A DNA stretch of 8,040 nt from JANWHF01 sp036276235 (lineage in GTDB: Bacteria; Planctomycetota; Phycisphaerae; Tepidisphaerales; Tepidisphaeraceae). The notes beneath the pieces are model-generated. The model worked only from the letters and a program-made list of their open reading frames with translations. It was not told the origin of the DNA and searched no databases. This document shows positions 3,987 to 8,040 of the stretch, one piece after another. The DNA lies in the NCBI GenBank assembly GCA_036276235.1, contig DATBDZ010000005.1, forward strand, positions 1 to 8,040. The letters are read 5' to 3'. The position numbers were made by a program, and so were the translations under genes. Each line of letters opens with the position of its first letter. The first letter of the stretch is position 1.

Positions 3987-6485
3987 CTACTTTGGTTCGA
4001 CGATCAGAAAGTTACAGCCGTTCCCTTGGACGAGCGGCTTCAATTGCAGATGCCCGTTTATAGCTTTCGGATTTTCCGCCCAGAGCCGCGATTGCACCTG
4101 GCACATTTCCGCAATTCGATCAACTTCATTCTTCGAGTATGCCAGCGAAGCGTTCTGTCGCTGGGCGGAAAGTTTCTTGAGCAACTGATGCGGCGAATTG
4201 TGATCCCGATCGAAACGGAACTCTCGCACGCTTGCCGGGCCATTCCATCCGAGCGCGTCGATGTCGAGAGCGATCTCGAAAGAAGCATCCGATCGCGACT
4301 GCGTGTCAGCGGCATCGTGCGTGAAGAGAAGGACGCGTAAAACGCCCTTCTGGTCGCGCGAGGCGAATCCGCCGACCGTGTGGCCATCGACATGTTGCTC
4401 CGGCAGTACCCAATATCGATCGCCCATATCGGATAGCAGATTCAGAGCGTGAAAGATCGGCATCGGAACGGTTCGCTGCGCGGTTTCATTCCCGTCGCTG
4501 TAATTGACGATCTGCGTGACGGCATTAAGAGCGGCAAAATTCATCGGCGGCGGCCAGACGGTCGGGATCGTCTGTCCATACGCATAGCGCGAATCCGTAG
4601 CCGCCTTGAGAAGCTGGCGATAAGCGACATCGGCGCACCAGGTTTCGAAATATCCGTCACCCAGATAGGTATCGCCCGCTGCCTCATCGGGCGGGGGCAT
4701 CCAGTCGGGGCAGGATTCGTGCGAATCGACCCATAGCTTGGCGTAGAAGTCGGCGTCGATTTCGAGCGCCATTTTTTTCGCTGCCGCCAGTTTGTCGGCC
4801 ATCATCTGCGAGCGGTTGTAGGAGTGAACGGAGATGAAATCACACGGGCTGCCCTTGCCATTGTGCGCGGTGCAGAGCGCTTCGACACGCCGCGAGCGTT
4901 TGCCGTCGAGGCGATGATCGGCAACCGCCGTGTTCTTTGGTAGCGCGCCCGGTGCCGTCGCGGTTGGAGAGCAGTGCGCCAGAAACTCCTTGAGGCGCAG
5001 ATTCGTTCCAAAGATTCCGCCGAGCTCCAGGCCGCCGATGAAGACTTTGTTGGAATCGTAGCCGCGCTCCTCGAACGCCCGGAGGATCGCGTCGGCGGTG
5101 TAGTCGTAATAGGTTTGCAGGTCTTCCCAACTGGCCCTCCAGAAGATTCCGCCTAAATCCGGCTCGTTGAAGATGCTCCAGACAAAGTTCGCGGAATCGG
5201 CGCCATATCGATCGATGATGTGGCCGGCGATGGTTTTGGCGACGTCGTGCCACTGCGCGTAATTCTTCACGGTCGTCCAGCTTCGGCCGTCGCGGGAAAG
5301 ATCGCCGGGCGCGTCGGTGAAGTTTGGCATGAGCCGCCGGCCGGCGCGATGGGCGAGGTCCCATTCCTTGTCGAGCCGACCCCAGTAATAACAGGCGGTG
5401 CCGGGCGGATCGTACTTCACCAGATAACACCCGCCCGGCGGAAAAAGCCCCGGCGCATCCGGATCATCGCGCGTCGACAGCGGGTTTTCGTAATCGATCT
5501 TCCAGCCACCCTCGGGCATCGCGACGCGACTGAGGGCAACGGTGTGCGCAGCGCTATCGGCGGCGATTACTTTCGCGCGAGCATCGTGAAGGCCATCGCT
5601 GATAAGAATTTCATCCCCTGCGTGATAATCATCCGCAACCGGCCGGTCGGCAGGAATTCCATACTGCTCGTGACCGTACATGTCTTCGACGCTCAGGATC
5701 ACGCCATCAGCCGTCGGCTCCATCGTCTTGATGCGGCGGGTTTCTCGCTCGCGCACGATGTTCGGCAGATTGCTCGGGAAAAACCCGGTCGCCGGGCGCA
5801 ACTCGGTCCCTGTCAGCCAAAAGTCGCGCTGCAAATCCCACGCGCGCGGATGCTGCATGCGCGCCTGGTTCATCAGATCGTACGTCGGCCCATAGCTCGC
5901 CCGGCGGGTGCAGAAGATGACGTTGCAGATTCCGGAGAAGAACTGTCCATGCCATTGGACGGGCGGGCGTGCCAGATCAAAGCGCGCATCGATCACATGC
6001 TGACGGGCGTCGGATTCGGTGGTGAAGCTCCAAGATGCGACGTCAGTCTGTTTTGCGCCCGTCTCGTACAGGTACGCGCGAACCGTGTAGCGCGTCAGCG
6101 GCTTCAGTTGGCCGCCCGGCTCAACATAAATGTGAAGCGCCTTGGCGGCCGGACGCAGCCAGCCCGAGGCGCCGTCGGCGAATTTGCTGTCCGGCCGAAG
6201 CAGCTCGACAGCTTGCCCGTCCTGAGCTTGCAAACTGAGGCCGACCGAAGGCGCAAGCTTTTTCGCGGCTTCGATGTCCGGCACTGCCAACTCAAGATAA
6301 ATGCTCGTCCGCAACGGCACGTCCGTCGCGTCGCGAAACGGCCGCGGGCTGCCGTGCGGATCGGGGGCGCGTTCTACGAGTTTGGTTTGCTGGGCGAAGG
6401 ATTTGGCGGCGAGCAATAATCCGATGAACAGGATGCACAGACACCCCGCCAGGGGAGCCTTCACGTGTGGTTTTCGATTTCGCAT
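3987..6485 (-). CDS. Secreted GH39-like glycoside hydrolase with N-terminal Ig-like domain
   Basis: This is an 832-residue exported protein. The signal peptide has a basic start (MRNRK), a hydrophobic core at 11-27 and probable cleavage after SFA (about 31). Residues 45-156 look like an SbsA/Big_5-type Ig-like domain (PFRDATDVPLRTSIYLEL ... YTVRAYLY ... SWSFTT). A clan GH-A TIM barrel follows from about 180. FVWSIFNEPDL (434-444) holds the probable acid/base Glu441. DFISVHSYN (549-557) is the usual strand-6 His motif. LWVDSHE (584-590) offers Glu590 as candidate nucleophile. The pattern is closest to GH39 (xylosidase/iduronidase-like), but family and substrate are inferred. A beta-rich insert at about 258-333 interrupts the early barrel. 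A beta-sandwich is likely at the C-terminus (GVLRVLLFTHD, 714-724). The start ATG (6483-6485) has no clear Shine-Dalgarno, but the signal peptide supports it. No regulatory gene or transporter is adjacent. Confidence 0.85.
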   Translation of the reverse strand: MRNRKPHVKAPLAGCLCILFIGLLLAAKSFAQQTKLVERAPDPHGSPRPFRDATDVPLRTSIYLELAVPDIEAAKKLAPSVGLSLQAQDGQAVELLRPDSKFADGASGWLRPAAKALHIYVEPGGQLKPLTRYTVRAYLYETGAKQTDVASWSFTTESDARQHVIDARFDLARPPVQWHGQFFSGICNVIFCTRRASYGPTYDLMNQARMQHPRAWDLQRDFWLTGTELRPATGFFPSNLPNIVRERETRRIKTMEPTADGVILSVEDMYGHEQYGIPADRPVADDYHAGDEILISDGLHDARAKVIAADSAAHTVALSRVAMPEGGWKIDYENPLSTRDDPDAPGLFPPGGCYLVKYDPPGTACYYWGRLDKEWDLAHRAGRRLMPNFTDAPGDLSRDGRSWTTVKNYAQWHDVAKTIAGHIIDRYGADSANFVWSIFNEPDLGGIFWRASWEDLQTYYDYTADAILRAFEERGYDSNKVFIGGLELGGIFGTNLRLKEFLAHCSPTATAPGALPKNTAVADHRLDGKRSRRVEALCTAHNGKGSPCDFISVHSYNRSQMMADKLAAAKKMALEIDADFYAKLWVDSHESCPDWMPPPDEAAGDTYLGDGYFETWCADVAYRQLLKAATDSRYAYGQTIPTVWPPPMNFAALNAVTQIVNYSDGNETAQRTVPMPIFHALNLLSDMGDRYWVLPEQHVDGHTVGGFASRDQKGVLRVLLFTHDAADTQSRSDASFEIALDIDALGWNGPASVREFRFDRDHNSPHQLLKKLSAQRQNASLAYSKNEVDRIAEMCQVQSRLWAENPKAINGHLQLKPLVQGNGCNFLIVEPK

Positions 6486-6562
6486 TGGAGATTCGTTCAG
6501 TTTTTCTCGCTCAGTGGTCAGGAAACTCTGGACAAGGCCCTGTGCCTCTCGCCGACGAAACT

Positions 6563-6638
6563 GTCATGCTGAGGTACTCCGAAGCATCTGGCCCATTTGG
6601 GCAATCGTGCCAGATGCTTCGGAGTACCTCAGCATGAC
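6563..6638. repeat. Perfect 30-bp inverted repeat with 16-nt loop
   Basis: The left arm 6563-6592 (starting GTCATGCTGAGG) is the exact reverse complement of 6609-6638 (ending CCTCAGCATGAC). The loop at 6593-6608 adds an alternative small stem, GCCCA (6591-6595) with TGGGC (6598-6602). No T-run follows, so it is not a typical intrinsic terminator. It lies between divergent genes, where a terminator is not expected. Perfect arms imply recent insertion or active maintenance. It looks like a short palindromic mobile repeat. Confidence 0.88.
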
Positions 6639-6679
6639 GGTTCCCGTGGATCAATTCGCGTAGCAGCGAACTTGGCAGC

Positions 6680-6739
6680 GTGCGCTTCAGCGCACACGCA
6701 AATCGCTCGACAATCGAATCCGCGTGTGCTGAAGCACAC
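6680..6739. repeat. REPIN-like pair of inverted small palindromes
   Basis: The first palindrome has arms GTGCGCT (6680-6686) and AGCGCAC (6689-6695). The second has GTGTGCT (6724-6730) and AGCACAC (6733-6739). Each has a 2-nt loop. The second, read in reverse complement, resembles the first (GTG(T/C)GCTTCAGC(A/G)CAC, then ACG or GCG). The two therefore form an inverted pair around a 28-nt spacer, the arrangement of a REPIN. No RAYT transposase is present in the window. Confidence 0.7.
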
Positions 6740-6798
6740 CCTACGGAAACTTTCCCTTCCGTCTACCTCTTCTGTTTTACTCTTTCCCTCCCCTGCCG

Positions 6799-6811
6799 TA
6801 CCTTAGCGGCG
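6799..6811 (+). promoter_or_regulatory. Possible -10 element directly ahead of the dxr start (leaderless candidate)
   Basis: TACCTT at 6799-6804 fits the loose TANNNT -10 form and ends 6 nt before the GTG. If it is used, transcription would begin at or next to the start codon. This would explain the missing Shine-Dalgarno. The match to TATAAT is only 3 of 6 and no good -35 is seen, so this is weak. Confidence 0.25.
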
Positions 6812-7950
6812 TGCGGAAGAATATCGCCATTCTTGGCTCGACCGGATCGATCGGCTGCAACGCGTTGGAGGTGATCGAATCGCTCGGTCCCCCCTACCGC
6901 GCCGTTGCGCTCAGCGGGCATCGGAACCTGGACAAACTTTCCGAGCAGATTCGCCGCCATCGGCCGGCGGCGGTGGCGCTGACGGACAACACCGACGAAG
7001 CCGCCGAATTGCGGATTCGGGAATATGGCGCGGAGATTTATCGCGGGCCCAAGGGGATGGTGGAGATGGTGCAGCGGGACGATGTGGATATCGTCCTGGC
7101 GGCGGTGGTTGGGGCGGCGGGATTGCCGGCCGTGCTAGCCGCCGTTCGGGCGGGGAAGGCGTTGGCGCTGGCGAACAAAGAGTCGCTCGTGGTCGCCGGA
7201 TCGCTGCTGATCCCCGAAGCCCGCAAGAGAAACGTCCCGATTTTGCCGGTCGATTCCGAGCACTCGGCGGTTTTCCAGGCGCTGCAATGCGGCCGTCGCA
7301 AGGACGTCAAGCGCGTCATCCTCACCGCCAGCGGCGGGCCGTTTCGCACCGCCAGCAAAGAAAAGATCGAGAACGCCACGTTGGAGGACGCTCTGGCCCA
7401 TCCCACCTGGCGGATGGGGAACAAGATCACGATCGACTCGGCGACGATGTTTAATAAGGCGCTTGAGATCATCGAAGCATGTTGGCTGTTTGATTTGCCG
7501 CCGCAGCAGGTTGAAGTGGTGATCCATCCTGAGTCGATCATTCATTCGATGGTGGAGTTTGTGGATCATTCGATCGTGGCTCAGTTGGGTCCGCCGGACA
7601 TGCGCACGCCGATCCAGTATGCCCTTACGTTTCCCGAGCGAGCCGGCGGCATCAGTCGGCGGATGGACTTAACCAAATCTTTTCAACTTCGCTTTGAGCC
7701 GCCCGATTTTGAAAGATTTCCCGCACTTGCCCTGGCCTATGACGTAGCGAAGATGGGCGGCAGCGCCGGAGCCGTGCTCAACGCAGCCAATGAGGCGGCG
7801 GTTGAGGCCTTTGCGGCCGGTAAGATCACGTTCGGCGAGATTTCCCGGCGGGTTGCCCGTACAATCCAGGCGCATAACCTTCAGGCAACGCCCACATTGG
7901 ACGATTTGCTTGAAGCAGACCGCTGGGCTCGTGCGAAGGTGGTCGAATAA
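6811..7950 (+). CDS. dxr: 1-deoxy-D-xylulose 5-phosphate reductoisomerase
   Basis: This is a complete 379-residue cytosolic enzyme of the MEP isoprenoid pathway (EC 1.1.1.267). It converts DXP to 2-C-methyl-D-erythritol 4-phosphate with NADPH and a divalent metal. The NADPH-binding loop is GSTGSIG (9-15). ALANKESLVVAG (119-130) is the conserved strand near the active site. Metal ligands are Asp148 and Glu150 in PVDSEHSA and Glu219 in NKALE, matching Asp150, Glu152 and Glu231 of E. coli. Substrate-phosphate contacts are SGG (174-176), His197 in AHPTW and Asn215-Lys216. PDMRTPIQYAL (262-272) and the C-terminal alpha-helical domain (from about 300) are present, and length is normal. The GTG start at 6811 lies immediately before the NADPH-binding strand, leaving no room for a later start. 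No Shine-Dalgarno precedes it. The gene is divergent from the glycosidase and likely has its own promoter. Confidence 0.97.
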   Translation: MRKNIAILGSTGSIGCNALEVIESLGPPYRAVALSGHRNLDKLSEQIRRHRPAAVALTDNTDEAAELRIREYGAEIYRGPKGMVEMVQRDDVDIVLAAVVGAAGLPAVLAAVRAGKALALANKESLVVAGSLLIPEARKRNVPILPVDSEHSAVFQALQCGRRKDVKRVILTASGGPFRTASKEKIENATLEDALAHPTWRMGNKITIDSATMFNKALEIIEACWLFDLPPQQVEVVIHPESIIHSMVEFVDHSIVAQLGPPDMRTPIQYALTFPERAGGISRRMDLTKSFQLRFEPPDFERFPALALAYDVAKMGGSAGAVLNAANEAAVEAFAAGKITFGEISRRVARTIQAHNLQATPTLDDLLEADRWARAKVVE

Positions 7951-8006
7951 GTTGTCAGTTGCCCGCGGGAAAATACGTTGTCAGTTGCCAGTTGTCAGTT
8001 GTCAGT
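7951..8006 (+). repeat. GTTGTCA-type short direct repeats after dxr
   Basis: The decamer GTTGTCAGTT occurs at 7951-7960, 7977-7986 and 7991-8000. A further overlapping GTTGTCAGT lies at 7998-8006, so the last two are head-to-tail with a 7-bp period. The array starts on the base after the dxr stop. Similar CAGTTGTCAGTT tracts are, from memory, scattered in many bacterial genomes. The function is unknown. Confidence 0.75.
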
Positions 8007-8013
8007 GAAGACA

Positions 8014-8040
8014 ATGAACGCTGGATCAGAATTGACAGCG
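8014..8040 (+). CDS. Possible start of the next gene, 9 codons visible
   Basis: An ATG at 8014 opens a frame (MNAGSELTA) that runs off the right edge, with a weak GAAG 4 nt upstream. In many bacteria dxr is followed by the site-2 protease gene rseP on the same strand. The position fits, but nine residues cannot show the family. Confidence 0.2.

Larger units (their letters stand above)
6486..6810. other. 325-bp divergent intergenic region between the glycosidase and dxr
   Basis: No gene is supported here; short open frames only read through the repeats. It contains the 30-bp perfect inverted repeat (6563-6638) and the paired small palindromes (6680-6739), entered separately. The glycosidase side (6486-6562) shows no convincing promoter on the minus strand. 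The dxr side (6741-6810) is pyrimidine-rich on the plus strand and has a TACCTT at 6799-6804 just before the GTG start. Confidence 0.6.

Noticed and set aside
3507..4340. 277-codon plus-strand frame
   Set aside because: It crosses the oxidoreductase 5' end, the MITE-like element and the glycosidase 3' end antisense, so it cannot be a real gene.
5220..6419. Long (399 codons) plus-strand frame
   Set aside because: It is antisense to the glycosidase, Arg-rich and without domain motifs; high GC keeps antisense frames open.
6563..6638. Bidirectional intrinsic terminator
   Set aside because: There is no T-run on either side and the flanking genes are divergent, so no transcript should end here.

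Overview
The window looks like chromosomal DNA of a planctomycete or a close relative. It is GC-rich and holds a PEGA-domain lipoprotein with a T/P/K/Q-rich tail, a secreted multidomain glycosidase, a large Old-Yellow-Enzyme-type oxidoreductase and the MEP-pathway gene dxr, with gaps full of palindromic repeats. The phylum call is inference from gene style; the sequence contains no rRNA or phylogenetic marker other than dxr.

Layout: (1) A membrane-anchored metallophosphoesterase on the minus strand runs off the left edge; its first 252 residues are visible (1-757). (2) A short divergent promoter region (758-841) is followed by a plus-strand PEGA lipoprotein (842-1324). (3) Its stop lies 2 bp from the stop of a minus-strand PmtA-like SAM methyltransferase (1327-1989). 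(4) A gap of about 240 bp (1990-2229) carries three tandem palindromes of about 32 bp plus an inverted diverged copy. (5) A 487-residue FMN-dependent oxidoreductase of the OYE/2,4-dienoyl-CoA reductase superfamily follows on the minus strand (2230-3693). (6) A 293 bp gap contains a hairpin just upstream of that gene's ribosome binding site and a MITE-like inverted repeat. (7) An 832-residue secreted GH39-like glycosidase occupies 3987-6485 on the minus strand. (8) A 325 bp divergent gap contains a perfect 30-bp inverted repeat and a REPIN-like pair of small palindromes. (9) dxr (GTG start) lies on the plus strand (6811-7950), followed by GTTGTCA-type short repeats and perhaps the start of another gene at the right edge.

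The genes do not form one obvious pathway. The phosphoesterase, the lipoprotein and the methyltransferase point to the cell envelope or phospholipids. The glycosidase points to extracellular polysaccharide breakdown. The oxidoreductase is a soluble flavoenzyme of unknown substrate, and dxr is housekeeping isoprenoid synthesis. I see no CRISPR array, tRNA, rRNA, transposase or defence system. The most distinctive trait is that nearly every gap of 90 bp or more holds a different palindromic or short-repeat family. I found no clear evidence of a new multi-gene system.
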